Shown here one piece after another: positions 13,726 to 27,600 of a DNA stretch of 64,000 nucleotides. Each line of letters begins with the position of its first letter. The first letter of the stretch is position 1. A model generated the notes under the pieces. It made no database searches. It was not told where the DNA came from and saw only the letters and a list, made by a program, of their open reading frames with translations. Source of the DNA: Edolisoma coerulescens. Lineage: Eukaryota > Chordata > Aves > Passeriformes > Campephagidae. The translations under genes were made by a program, and so were the position numbers. The stretch spans positions 1,294,200 to 1,358,199 of the forward strand of contig VWZW01001228.1 in the NCBI GenBank assembly GCA_013397115.1. The letters are read 5' to 3'.

Positions 13726-14696
13726 TCAGGCCCTCAGTCAGCAGAAATCAACATATTAGCTTTAGATGACTCTACACCGACTGATAATGATTATGTGCCT
13801 CCAGAGCAGGACTGGGATTTAACAACTGGCTTCAAACTGCTCAGCTCAGGAACTGGCTTGTGTGTGTCTGTGTTCTTCACCTTTTGCAAGTGAAGGACCA
13901 CTTGCATATCTTGTGAAAGATCTTTCTTTCTGCCTTCTGCCTTGATTTTTAGAGAACAGGCATCAGCCCCACTGATGTGCTAACTTTCAGGAAACAGTGG
14001 TTATTCGGTTGTGTATCCAAACCTGGAGTCTGATTCAGCTTATGGGCTGGGCTGTTTCTTCAGTCTCTCTCTCACAAATACAGTTTTTATTTTGAAAAAT
14101 GAACCCACCAACATACGCATTTGAAGACGTGTAATGTAAAAATAGTTAAGGAATGAAAAGTTCTATGCTGTTGCCAAAAGACACATATGCATGCTGTCTT
14201 GACCCTGTACCCCTTGGTTGTTTGGTTTAGAAATGTTTCTTTTCTTCAAGTTAAACTTCCTAGGATTATTTCCGGTTGTGTCAATGCCATCGTCGTCATC
14301 CTTTCATGTGAATTTCTTTGTTTACTTAGAAACTGTTGTTGTCAAGTGCAATGAACTCAGTTTGTAAACAGATGATGAATGAACTTTGCTGGAAGATTAC
14401 CTTTGCATGGGCACACGGTTTGGAGCACCAGTGACACAGTATGAAGCAGGCAAGTCAGTACTAGTAAAATGATTCAAACAAATGAGAAAGCGTGGTAAAT
14501 ACATATATATAACAAGGTCTTCATTTTTCCAGCCTTTAAAATGGCTGTTCAGTGCCATGGCTTAATACACAAGTGATGATCTGGTGTGTGTGAATAGTCT
14601 GATTGTGATACTTACTTTTGAATGCATGCTGGGTTTTGTGGCTGCAGAGAGAAGGAATGTGCTTTAAAATTTTTCACTGCTTCATTCTGTTTAGAC

Positions 14697-14713
14697 ATAT
14701 ATATATATATATA
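14697..14713. repeat. (AT)n microsatellite at edge of assembly gap
   Basis: This is an uninterrupted AT dinucleotide run directly abutting the block of N. The true length is unknown because the run enters the gap. Confidence 0.9.
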
Positions 14714-14739
14714 NNNNNNNNNNNNNNNNNNNNNNNNNN
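14714..14739. other. Assembly gap (26 N)
   Basis: The block of 26 N is preceded by an (AT)n run and followed by a T7 run, so the missing sequence is probably low-complexity. An open frame crossing the gap is an artefact. Confidence 0.99.
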
Positions 14740-16114
14740 TTTTTTTCATTTTTCCAGTCCTTCATCCTGTTTGATCTTGGTTTTGTTTGGTTCACACAGG
14801 ACATGGAAGGTGACTGGCATAACACCTCTGGAGCCAACATGTCCCATGATTAGTTGCTCTGTGTGCATGTGAGCTTGAATACATTTCTGTATATATTTAT
14901 GGATGCATACAGATGCACATATATTGATTTGGGGTCTCCTTGTGATTTGAGGAGAGGCTGAATCTCTATTCCAATCTCTAGAGCAATTTTTTTTTCAATT
15001 GTGCTATGTCTTATTATGGAAACTTCACAAAATATGCCTCTGTGCATGCCATGGTGGCATTTCAGTTCCTGATGCAGTAAAGCTGGTGTGCCTGATGGCA
15101 GGCTGTGCCTTGAACATCCAGTTGTGATACAGAGCTGCAATGTTCTTCCCTCCCTCCCTGGCTTTGTAGGACAAATCCAAGCATCAATCCTGCCACACGT
15201 ACAATAAGCCTTGGTCTCATTGAGCTGCGAATGCTTGGTGCTTCCAGAAATCATTCTGTGCCTTGCGAGGATAAGTGAAAAGGTGTCCAAGCAGTGAATT
15301 TATTAAGATTTACTTTTCTTTGCCTACCAGTTTTATACAGCTTCTAGATCATAGCTGGTTTGAAATCTTGTCTGTTTCAACATCATTATGGAAAGGGACT
15401 CATGTTAGCAGGGAATGCATTTGCCTGTATGGCACTTATCTGTTTAATATTAATTTGTTTGACTGCATATTTGTGGGTGCTGTTGTACAGCCACGTGAGC
15501 CCAGATGCCTGAGTGATTTTCCAGTGCTGGGAAGCTGAGAAAGGGCTCTTTTCCTTGTTTTGACCTGATGGTTTAGGAGCACTGAGGGTAAACAACCCTA
15601 ACATCTGCTTTCTTTCCCAAGTGTGTCTCCGTGGCTGTCTTCTAGACATACTACAATACCTTTCTAGCTTGGTCAATATACATGTAACTATTTTGCTGCC
15701 TTTTATACCTCATAAAATAACTTTTAATTCAGGATTTCTTTTTTTCATTCCCCTTTCTGCTTTGAGAGCTCGCAGGTTAATTTTTCTGAGCAATTAAATT
15801 CAGTTTAGTTTAAATGTTTTAAAGTAGCAGTGCATATGCTTGCAATAGACACTTGAAAATTAAAATAATAAATATTGAGAGGGTCATTTCTTTCACACTA
15901 TGTAAGTCTTTTTATGCATGCACAACAAATTGTCCCTTATTCCCCATATGCTGAAGCTAATAGCACAAAACTAATGTTGTTAAATGGTCACTGCTATTGA
16001 CTGTAAAATTAATCAGACTTTGGCTTCAGTTACCCTTAAAGAAAGAACTGATGTATTAGTAGACTGTGTTCTGTGAGCCACCTGATCATCTGAATCCCAG
16101 TGAGAAGAGGTCTG

Positions 16115-16212
16115 GTTTTGTGATTAGGGCTCCAGGTCGGGATTTAGGAGCTCTGAGCTCACTTTTTGGCCTTGCTACAGAATTCCTGTGTTCACAAGGG
16201 CAAAGCATTTAG
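16115..16212 (+). repeat. Old MIR-like SINE fragment, sense
   Basis: The order of short blocks fits the 5' half of MIR: GTGATTAGGGCTCCAGGTCG, then GGATTTAGGAGCTCTGAGCTC, a CCTTGCTACAGA block, a CCTGTGTTCAC block and GGGCAAAGCATTTA. MIR reads gtggttagagc, gagtcaggagacctgggttc, ctgccacttactagctgtgtgacc and gggcaagtcactta. Divergence is high, so assignment is moderate and boundaries approximate. Confidence 0.5.
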
Positions 16213-16660
16213 GAAGTGCTTTGTCACCTTAATAAATGTTAAAGAGTATGTTGGGAATTTCCAGCTGAAGAGTATCATTAGTGAATGTGAGTGCTTCAGG
16301 ACTGATGGCAATGGGTTGGGATTTGATTTATCTGTTAATTCACATAGTTGTGGTGGGAGAGTTTTTTGTTTGTTCTTGAAAGAAGCTTCAGAAATGCAGA
16401 TTAAAAAGTTTTAATGAAAAGTCAATTTTTTTTTCCTTTTAAGTAAGTTTGTATTTTGAAGTATGAAAAAAGCTAAAGTAGAAAAGTTAGTATTATCAGA
16501 TTTAATTGAGTGTATTTGAGGATCATAATCTCAAGTTTGTAATTTTTTTTTGTGATTCTAATTCAGAACAGGAAACTAAGTGAAACCTGCATCCTGCGAA
16601 GTGAGAAAGCTCATTTGCATTTACCTTTGGAACACCTGGCACCTGCTTCTGCTGACTACT

Positions 16661-17100
16661 TGTCCTGGTTCTGGCCAGGACAGGGTTAAGTTTTTTGAGT
16701 AGCCGGGAGGAGGCATGGCCAGGACCCTGAGGTTATTCTATACCACATCATTGCCAGGGATGGGGGAAAGGGACTCTTCCTGGGAGAAGGGGGCTCATTC
16801 TGGTCAAGTAAATGTGGTGGAAGGAGCTGTCTGGTATTGTTTATTGTTGGGGGGATTTCCTTTCTTCTCTTGTACCCTCTCACTGGTATTGTTGCTGTTA
16901 CTGTTCATTTTCTTGTCTCACTGCTGTTTCCAGTAAATTGCTCTCATCTCAACCTGTGATCTTTACCTTTCCTGCCTCCAGTTTCCCTCTGCATCCCGCC
17001 CGCAGGGAGAGGGGAAAGCAGGGGAGCGAGAGAGAGGCAGCATGGTTTGGGGAGCACAGTGAGGGCACAGAATTGGGGAGTACAACTCCTGAACCACAAC
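16661..17100 (+). mobile_element. Solo LTR of an avian ERVL-type endogenous retrovirus
   Basis: The element starts TGTCCTGGTTCTGGCCAGGA, followed by CAGGGTTAAGTTTTTTGAGT and GCCGGGAGGAGGCATGGCC. It has a T-rich U3/R section, then TAAATTGCTCTCATCTCAACC at about 16934-16954 and a GGGAGAGGGGAAAGCAGGGG block. It ends in CCTGAACCACAAC. This order (tgtcctggtttnggc, ggataggguttaa, a degenerate attaaactgtctttatctcaacc polyadenylation region, then a terminal aaaccacgaca) is that of a widespread avian ERVL-type LTR. No internal gag/pol sequence flanks it, so it is a solo LTR left by recombination. The terminal inverted TG/CA is decayed at the 3' end and I see no clear target-site duplication, which suggests age. 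The family name should be confirmed against a repeat library. Confidence 0.7.
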
Positions 17101-18607
17101 TCCACTATTCATAAAAAGATGTCAGCATTTGCTTACTTCTATGCACATTCTTACTTCTGATTTAATTCAGTGGGCCATGACTGTATTTACATAAGTATGT
17201 TTATTCTGTCCAGAGCTGGGATATTCCCTTAAATGGGAGACTTTGGTTTTTTTTCTTTTTTTGCCTCTCATGGAAAAGAGAGTGAACACAATCTCTTCTC
17301 AAACGTTTGAGTATTCAATGAAGACTTGTGAAAGTTTAGGAAGATATAAATAACAGTAGACTGGAGTGCCACAGAACAGCTTACAAGCAATCAATCTTTA
17401 AACACTGGCTGTAGTTAAGTCCGATTAATTTGAGGATGGTCCCGTTGGCTGACTTGGAGATACCCTCTAATTGACAAAGTATTTCCTTTGAGTGGTGACT
17501 TAGGTAGTTTGCTGTTTGAGGAAGGTTTCCTGTGTTGTTCTGGCTGGAGGGAGCTCTCAGCATATTCCCAGCAGTGGTGGCCAGGCTATAGCTGGATTTG
17601 GAGAAAGCCACACTTCCAGTGAGGCTGCCCTTTTAACTGGCTAACATATTGTTGTCCAGCTAGGTCATATGAATTTGTTTGCTTGAGAGTTATGAATCTC
17701 TAATTGAGTAAATGAACACTAATACTTGTCACATTTCCAGGTAAGATTGCAAATAAAACTGGTTGATTCCTCCTGTCTGAAGGGCTAGCAATGATGGTGA
17801 AAACGGATCAGTTACACACGGATGGAATGCAAAATAAAAACTTTCCCCTTTTTCTCTTTTCCAGACATGGGTTGTCTGTTTTCAAATGCTATGGGCCATA
17901 AACCTTGGCAATATAAAGGCAATGCAATGCAATTGACTGTAAGGAGGCTAGAAGACTTGAAAACAAGTTTCCTCTTTCCTTGCCCCCCATGAAGAAATGA
18001 TGAGTCAGCAGGGTGAGACCACAGCTGATGCTGAGAGGCACAGTCCTCTTATTTTTCACAAGAGTTGTTATGAAATGAGTTATTTTTCAGCTTGGGTCTA
18101 AGTATTTGAATCTATCCCTGAGTCTTTCTCTGGTTTATTAATGGACTGCAGTGCTGCCATCACCATGGTATCCTGCTACCTCTTCCCCTGTGAAGACTGC
18201 AAAACCACATGATGAAATTTACATTTTTAATTCTCCACTCTCCATGCCTGTACATATGAAAACGGTTTGCAAAACCATGGGAGAACACAAATGCAAGGAC
18301 AATTCAGTATCAAGAAAGTACTCGGGTTGCTGTGTTGTTTTGTTAATTTTTAACGCTCTCCCTTTATGCTGTTGTGCTGCAGCCATCCGTGGTTCAATAC
18401 CTGCTCCTAGGTAGGCACCACAACACCAGATGGATTACGTACTTTACAGCGCTAATGATAGTGGCTGATAATGTGTGCAAATCTCCCTTTCACTGCTTGT
18501 TCAAGCCAGTCAAGAAATACTGAATACAGCTGTACATAATTACGCTTCTTTTGAAGCTAAATCAGCCTGTGAAATTTCTGTTCCTGGAAAATGGTCAAAA
18601 TTAGTCA

Positions 18608-18648
18608 ATAAAAAACCCAACAAAACAAACAAACAAAACCCCAAACCC
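18608..18648 (+). repeat. A-rich low-complexity tract
   Basis: The tract is an AAAC/AAACCC-type A-rich run with several short AAACA and ACAAA repeats. There is no recognisable retroelement immediately upstream that would make it a poly-A tail. Confidence 0.6.
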
Positions 18649-21600
18649 TTTGCCTGTGCTTAGTTAATGGTATATTGTGACATTCTGTTTCTTAAATGCA
18701 AGGCTTCCCTGCCAAACTATTGAGATTTAAAGGTGGGGGGGGCTGGGAGGGAAATACTTCATAATGAAACTACGAAAAGGTGTAGGTGTAGGAAGATGCT
18801 GATTTGACAATATGCTGTGCGTGTGCACTTGTTTGTGCCATGAGGAGTTTGTGTAGGACTAAGTATGTGTGTGTCTCAGTGTGTTACAGGTATGTGAAGG
18901 GTCCCTCTGTCTTTTTACCCACTCCCTGTTTCTTTCACGTGTTTCTTTGAGTTACTGTAAGGTCAACTTTTGAAATTATCTGTTTTGGCTTGTTTGTCCT
19001 CACCTCTATTTTCTTCTTTATTCTATCATTCTGCAAGATTTCCTTTTCTAAACAACTGAAGAGAACAAGATCAGAGTTCCATTAGGTTTTGCCTTCCCTT
19101 CCCCCAGTTTTTTCTCCTGTTGAAACTTGCCAATCACTTTTAAAGCCTACACTGGGCTTTTCTGCAGCACAGGAGATATCATTAAGGCTTTAAACCCACT
19201 AATGAGGGAAATGTGCGCTGCTTGAAGGCTCCTGCAATATTAACTACATCCAATTATGTTAGGTAAACGTATGAGTATAGTCAAAACAGGATGAAAGCAC
19301 ATCTTTCTATTCAGGCCAAAAGCAGTCTTCTGAGCCAATCTTTCATCAAACCTACATTGGCTATTTATTTACTGGGTTTGCAGCACTTTTTTTCTATACT
19401 GAATAATAACATTGAAGAGAAGCAACACTTACAGGCAGGAAAGGACTATATTCCTAGGGCTCTGTTCCTTATTTAAAGAACATGTTTTACTGCTGGATAA
19501 AATATGTGAAATCTTAAGTCTGATGAATATTTTTTTCTTGTTTTAATACGTTATTGCTTCCTTATCTAATCCTGCCCTTAGCTGACTGTGTTATGAGTAG
19601 GTGGAGTGCAAATGCAGTCTGTGCTGGTCCTTGCTGGTCCTGACCTTTGATTTCTGTTGGTTTTTTGGGTTTTTTTTTTTAAGGGAAATAAAACTTATTC
19701 TACTTCTTTGGACATACGCTGTGAGAATATTTTTTTGGAAACTTATTCAGTCTAATAGCATAGGTTTTTAACAGTCCCTCATTTCTGACTTCTGAAACTG
19801 TTACTTGACAGTAGCAGATTGGTTGTTTTGTTTACAGTTTTCTTAATTTTCCCTATTCTTGACATATAGCAGAGTGTCATGTCCTTTGATTCCTGCCTTT
19901 CCCAGTCTGCTTTTGTTTAGAAGAGTAATTAGTTTGTCACTTGTTCCAGAATTGACATAGGCTCAGATCACAGCATCTGAGTTGGCCTTTTTACGTGCTT
20001 GAGCAATCTGAGTTCAGACCCAGTGCTTTGCTTTGTTTTTGTGTCTTTAACCACATTTGGAGGTAACTCAGCTGCTCATGTACAAAAAGTCCTTTTGAAG
20101 CCTCTGATGAAACAAGAACCCTCTTAAGTCTATGCAAGTGACATTTCACAGCAGAGAGAAGTGATTTACATGTTTGTACCTAGGAGTCTGGTAGTTCAGC
20201 TCTGGAGTGGATGTGACATGGCAATATGTGATACTTGAATGGTTGTCATGTATCATGCCTGAGATCTGTTTAGTCTGGTTGAGTGTGCTCTTTCAAAGGT
20301 GGCCAGCAGCACAATTCAAAAGACTGACATAAGAGCAGGACAGACAGTGACAGTAATCTTCCTTCTGGCTTATCTGCCCAGCCTCCAGCAACCAGTGCTG
20401 TGGGGACTTCCAGTGCCAGAGATTGCATCTGAGCATCATTTCTCCCATTCACTCCATTGGCTACAAATCTGTTCCCACCCCACCCCATCCCATTTTGAAT
20501 CCTTTTTATTAACTCTTATGCCAGCGGGGCCAGGTGGGGGTGGGGGAGGTGTTGGTTTTGGGGTTTTTTTTCATGGATAAGCTTTTTGTTTTGAGTGTGA
20601 TAGTTCTATCTGGGGTCTCTTGTGTGTGCACAAGTTCATTCCTCTTCAGTGAGAGTTAATGTGATACGTGTGGGCATTATTATACTAATCCTTGCAAGAT
20701 TTTGCTCTTCATTTAAAGTATTTTAAAGGTAGCATTATATCTTCCAAATAGTGGGAATAATTCTCTCTTTAGACATCCATTCAGATAGCTTAATCAATTT
20801 GAATTTGCCTGCCTTTATGTTTATATTTGAGCTTAAAAGTGTGGAAGGTCCTTTTTTTTCTTTTTATTCTTTTTTTTTTTTTTTTAATATAATGATAATA
20901 TTCTTGTCTAGCACAATGTTAACAGCCTTTTGTTAAGATGTCTAAACCGGACTCACCATTTCCACAGCAAGACCTACAAAATGGGTCACGTGAGCATTCC
21001 TCATCTGGTTCAGCTCAGAAGCTAATCCATCTTAGTTTATGTGTCAATGTGGACTTTTTCAGAACTATTCAGGCTGACTTAGCACTGAAGCAGATGAGTG
21101 CTCACAAGAGCTCTCCACCATCTCCATTTCAATGGTGGTTATCTCCAATAGATGGGGAGTGGTGAATAGCTGATGGGGTCAATCTTATATTGATGCAGCT
21201 GGTTTGCAGTGGTCCTCTGACCACAGCCTGGAAAGTTCTCTTCTACCTAGCAATTAACTCTGGTAGATCTGTGCTAAGCGAAAATTTTTGCCACCCTGTT
21301 TTTTTTTTTTTTTGCTTGTGACTTACACTGTAAAACTTTCATTCTGCAAGAATGAAACCTCCACAGGAAAGGATGTTCAGAGACTGTGCCCTCCTCCCCT
21401 CTGACTCTGTGTTACTGCTGTAAATCTGGAGGATCAGAAGTGAAGAATAAGGCGGCAGGTATTATTTTATTCTCTAGTGAGAATTCTTCTTTATAAAGTA
21501 ACCACATCTCTTGGCACCATTTGTTGTGAATAATTGATAGCAAATAGTTGACTGATCCGAGCCTTGGGAAGGGAAGGCGCTGCTGTGTTTTATGGGGGTG

Positions 21601-24600
21601 CTGTGGAAGCACAGCTCCAGACCATGACCAAGGAAAGTCGCAGGACACTTGCCAGTGCTGCTGATGTACTGCCAGCATTTAATTTACCACACCTAGAAGG
21701 GAAAGGGAAGAGGATGAGGGGTGTAAAGTTCAAGTTTTTACACTGCATGGCTCACTCACAGCTCTCCTGCATAATGAGTCCTCCTTACTTTGAGCACACC
21801 TGGCCACTGCACATTTTCATGTTCATTCGTCTGTTTCTGAAGTGATGGCTCGAGGAGACTCGTTTAGCCCCACAGACACATATTCAGCAACATATATACA
21901 GAGATCAGGAAACAGCTGTCCTGCAGCAAAAGTAAGGGATTGTCGATTATTGTTAATTATTTACTCCTGCCAGCCTCCTCTCACTGGTGTTAACCAACAG
22001 AAGCAAAAATAATTACATTCTTTACTGAAATAATGTTCTATTCCTCTTCTTTTTTTTTCATGCTTGCTCTTGCAGTAAAGGGTTTGGGGAAATAAGTAGT
22101 AAAAACAAGAACTATCTTGCAGTCTTCTCCTCTGCTAGATTAATTGTACGTTGAAGGTACACAAGATATTTTTTTTCCCTTTTCAAGGCAATTGCAAATG
22201 ACAGTTTCCCCATTTCCTTTTCCATTCTCAGTACGTGCATTTAGTTGAAGCTGAAACTGCACTCTTGCACTTTTTATGCAGCTTTCCTAAAATAGTTCTG
22301 AATAATTTAACAATGGCTCAGAAACATTCCAGTTTAACCAGTCATTGACCTTCAGTCAAGTTTTAATGTCATCAGGACTATACTGGTATTTCATCAGTTC
22401 CAAGAAGCTGTACTGTCGCGGAGGCAATGGTGAGATCTATAATTAAAGTTGCCCAATGTCTCCCATTACAATGTTTTCCTTTCAGTAGATTATCATAGTT
22501 TAACTGCTTCAATTAGTGTTTTCCATTTAGAATTTTTCAGTCAAAATGGTCTTGCTATTTTGGAGATGATGCCTAGGGAAAAGTTAGGGTTATTTATTGA
22601 TTGTGAGGAAAACAAACCCAGAGTCTATTTCTTTGGCTTTGGCTTTGTTCCCTCTAGTGTTAAGGGCTGGATATAAAATCCACTTTGAAAATCTGACCAA
22701 ACTGCTTAAGTTTATAAGCCCCTGAAGAATCTCAGTAAACACAGACTCAACAAAAAATTATTAAAGGAGACTGACTTTCTACTATCGCTCTCTGCTGACA
22801 GAACTCTACAGATGACTAAGAATTTCTACAAGTCATCACGTGAGCTATATGTCTGAAGGAGGAAAATCCTGAGTTTGTGAATGATTCACTTTAGATGAAA
22901 GGTTCTTGGGTTTTTTATGTGCAATGTATAAACCTTTTAGGATATTACTTTCTCTAGAAATCTTAAATTTGAGAAATCAAATAGAGATCCTGTGGGGGGA
23001 AAATGGTATATGATAACATAATTAAAGAATTGGGCCCATTTGGACCCATTTCTGCATATGCTTTAGGATATGAACACTGCACTAAGCTTAAGATTTTCAA
23101 ACCTCTTCATGCTTGATTTTGCTCTCTAGTGTCCTCCTAATATAATTGTAATTGACTGCAGTAGGAATTGATGGTATATTATAGTGTCAGCAGTAAGAAT
23201 AAAAAAAAAGAAAGCCTTGTGTTAGTGATTTCTGAAATTTGGTCAGGAAATGTGTGGAAGACAGAATTTTCGTGTCATATCTGATTTTGAAGAGTTGAAA
23301 ACCAAAATAAAAATAAAGAGTTGATTAAAATAATTTGTTTCAGTTACAGCTTTGAATGTAAACAAAAAGTAGTTTAAATTTACAAGGTAAGGTTATTTTG
23401 TTCCAAAAACATCTATAAAAATGTATTTTCTTGGAACTTTTCTCCTTCTTTTCTTCCAGAAAGCCTAGAGAAAGAAATTGATTTTGCAATATTTCCAGTT
23501 TCTTGCAAACCTCATGTCTTTATTTAAGTTTCTCTAACCAGCTCTGATTTTATTTTTGTTTAATGTTTGATTTGAAAATTTAAAAGGAATGTACCCTCCC
23601 TAGCTGGTGTTTCACCGGGTCATATTAGATGTTCTTTAAATGCCCTGGCTGCTGGATGGCGCTGCCTTGGTTTTCCCTCCTTGTGGTCGAGTGGGGTAGC
23701 TCTCATTTTTTCACTTTTTCAGCTCTTCCCTTTGCACTTGTGGTAACATTTATATTATATTGCCAGTGACAGTCACTTTCGGTTGTAAGAACTTCAGTTT
23801 GTCCTAGGGTTAAGATTTATTCTAATTAAAAATTCAGCAGGGTTTTAGACATGTCACAGAGGGTTATTTTTTCAGTTTCAAGATCCCTTTTATTTTTCAG
23901 GCTGCTGGATGCTGGGGGTGTTCAGCATGAACCTCAGGTGTGAGAGGAGCAGCTGTACAGATGCCAAACGAGTTCTTGTGATGTGGGAGTGTGTGCTGTG
24001 CTGGACAACGCTGATGGTTGGGAACCACAACTCCCACCCACCAATAAAGCTGGGCTCAGAAGTGCAGATACTAATAACTTACAAGTAAAAACAACGTGCT
24101 GAATGCATGCAGTCAAGTGTGACGTGTGTGCTCAGTATGGGTGCAGCCTGGCAATTTCACTGGTGTGTGGTCCTTCCCGAGAGTGAAGCCTCTTTTCTTC
24201 TTCACGTAGGAAATTCCAGCAGGCAGAACTGTGGCAACCTCCACTCAGGTTTCTCGTTGCCTTTCCGTGTGTGCCTGGCTGTCCGGGGGTTAATCCTCAC
24301 TGAAGGCTGCAGGTGTCTCATTCTCGTGGCTGGCACACGCTCCTTCCCCGGGCACTCGATAAAAGAGACTCTAAATCCCAAATCTCTGTCCTCGTGTGTG
24401 TTTGCTCAGCTTCCAGGTTGTCTGTGCCCGAAATGCTGGTGCTGGCTTTTTGGGCACCATGAGTGGGCAGAATTCGGGCTTTGATCCATCCCTCTGGTTT
24501 CATGCCATAGTAACAGCACACTAAAACTGAAGCAAGAGTAGTGAAACAGGCCCCCCAAATGCTGCATCCCCTGAAGGAGACCTGTTTGGCCAGAAAGGGA

Positions 24601-27600
24601 TCTGTGAGCTCTGTGGTGTGAACTCCAGTTTGTGGGGGTTTTGTTGTTTGTAACAATTTAACTTATCCTAGAACTCTTAAGATAATAAGATATGGTGATG
24701 TACTTTATGTTTCATAATCCACACTACTTCCTATTATAAGTCTAAATGTTTTAGAATGCAAAAGTAGCTGATACTGTTAATTTATTTGAATGAGGTACTT
24801 GCTGAGACTCAGAGGAGTGTTTCAACTTCTCTCCTTGAAGAAACCAAATAAGAGTGATGTGAGCAACAGTCTGCTTACAGGTTGTTTGTGAAGTAAGGCT
24901 GTTTTACAGAAATTGTGAGCTCCAGGGAACTCATGATAAGTCCTGTAATGCTATCTGTGCGCAATAGGACTTTATTATTGTTGAAATTATCTTATGACAA
25001 ACATTTAATTCTAGATATGCTCAAATTAATTTGTAAGAGGCAAATGAACAAACATTATTTCATATAAGCATATCAAAACATGCCTTCATAAATTAGGATT
25101 TTTTTAAATTTTATTGAAACCAGGCAATAACCACAAATATGAAATCTTGGAAGATAAAATGCTGAAAGTGTGCTGTGCAAACTCCTGAGAAAGTTTTATA
25201 GCCTAGCTCTTCTTGAGGGACAAATAAATGAGGAACGAAAGCAGCTACTGCTATCAGGAAAATGCATCAATGTTTTGACAGATAGATGTGGAAATCTTAA
25301 TATATGAAATTCTGATTTTTTTTCCCCTGATTTGTAAATATCCACTTAATATAATAAGAAAGAATTGTGAAGTAGCAGGCAGGGAATTCAAATTCTTCAG
25401 CTGAGCAGATACTGCAAATATGATTTGTTGACAGCTTGGCATTCTGCCATTAAAGCTGACCTGGAGTTTTCTTTCTGAATGACTTTTCAAAGGAAAAGTA
25501 ACATAAAAAGTTAATTATTTAGCCAGGGAGCATTCTGGCTCGGACTAGCAGCATATGCTTAGACAAGGAGTAGAAGAGTAGAACAAGAGCAGAGCAGTAT
25601 TTAGTATAGAATATCCCCCTAACATCTGACTACCCATGGTCGACTTCCTAAGCTGAAAGCTGTATTCGTGTTATTAATTTTTAATAGCCCTTTTCTTCCA
25701 GTAGTTTGATTTAAATATCATCTTGAACCCATTTTTTTGTTTTTTAAACCATTAGGAGGCTTCACAAGAAAACTTTTATCGGCTTCATTTGACATTGTTT
25801 TGAAATTTTCTTCTTGGCATTGGGGGGAAAAGGTGAAATACTTTTTCCTTGCGTTGTTTTGCACATATTGGAAATCATCAGTTTGTAGTATAAATCCCAA
25901 ATATTCTGTTTCAAATTAGATAAATGACAGTTTGAAGTATATTTTGTGCATCAGGATGTTGTCATGTGGGAAATGGGGTATTAGGCAACAAGTTTGAGGT
26001 GCTACATGGGAATTTGGAAGACTGATAGAAACCTTTGAAATGTCTTTCACCTCTCAGTCATAGTTTGCTACTTAGCTGCTTGTTTATTTTCAGTGTTTCT
26101 CAGTGCTTTGAGATTTTAAGCTAGACAGGCTTGTATATAATTTTATTTCTGTATTGCAGCACCTGAGTGGAAGAGGTCAAACAGAAATTGTCAATAAAAT
26201 ATGAAATACATGAAGAAGTGACTTTACTTATATATACTTTTCTCCAAATAAAAATTTTACATACATGTGATATTTTTAAACTAGCCATTGGTAAGCCTCC
26301 CCTTCACCTGGCTAGCTTACCTCTGCTAGTGAACAGAAGGTCCTAAGCATTTAACCCCTATTTGAGGAGCTTAATTTGACAATACAGATTTAAAACTCTT
26401 GCTCAGCCATAGCTAATGTTCTGAAGTGCCTTGAATCCTTTGGAGCTGCTGATTTCAGCAGCTGAAATCACCAAACGGAAGCTTAGCACCTTTGAATCTT
26501 GTCCAAGGTAGGACATCTATGAATATGATATTTCAAGAGGAGATGGCCCTCACAGGTACCTTTAAAACCAGCTGGCAGTTCAGGCACTGCAGAAAACATA
26601 GCAACAATAAACATGGATCTTTGAAAAACAAGGTGGTAGAGCCAGGCTGCTTCAGTACAGTCCCCTGTGACAAGGGGAGCTGCCCAGAGTGCAAGAGAAA
26701 GGCTGTCATGTATTTACCTGCTGGAAGTCATTCCCAGGCACTCCTCTCATCTCTGTGTGAAGTGCCCTACCTAGAAACTTAGAGATTCTTTGAGACGTTG
26801 CACTTGCAACCGTATTTACTGAATTGATGCCACATTCTATGCAGTCCATGGCATTCTTGGTAGAGAAGTTAGTGAATCTCTGCATCCTAATTGGCCTCAG
26901 ACTATCCCTCCGTCCCCCTAACCTGTAGTCCTGGTATAATAATGCTTTCCTTCATTATTCTTATTTCCTTACTTTTCTTCCTATCCTTATCCACAGGAAG
27001 GAGTTACAACCTTTTTCCCCCATTGTGAGTTTTGTTTCGTCAGTGATCGTTTGAAAGCAGAATAATTCCATGACTTCTTTCACTTTGCAGTTGTAAGAAA
27101 GGGGGTAATCCCTGATCACAGCTGTAGTGACCTCTCTTCTGGAATACATTTTGTTATTATGTCCACGAGAAGAAAGGTAGTGAGACCTTAAGGAATTGTA
27201 GGACTCTTCCTACATTGCTGTCATGGCAGCTTAGACAACTCTGTGCTCATTTTGGTGAATTCTTTTTCTGAAGTGTCTAACTGTATACCCAAGGCATTTG
27301 GGTTAGCAGCCAAGAGGGCAGGCAGTGGGAGGCTGGGTAGTACTTACAATCTCTCTTGGTATTCTCCAGAAGCTTCAAGGTTGCTGCAGGTATGTCCCTG
27401 GATGAGCAGAGTGTGGAATACAATGATCCTGTGTAAGTAAAAGGTCTAGCCAAAGTTCTTATGGGCATTGCCTGTCATTCCGACGTATGCCAATGACTGA
27501 AAGTATGGCAATTCATGCGTACCAAAAGTTTTTGGGGACTGCTTTTTTCCAAGTACTCCTTACAATCTGTAAAAGGAACTTTCTGGTCCTCAACCTTTCC

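Noticed and set aside
14618..14872. Open frame crossing the block of N
   Set aside because: It contains unknown residues across the assembly gap and has no supporting similarity.
20526..20572. G-rich run as a second quadruplex
   Set aside because: The last G run is separated from the others by a loop of about 13 bases, beyond the usual limit for a stable motif.
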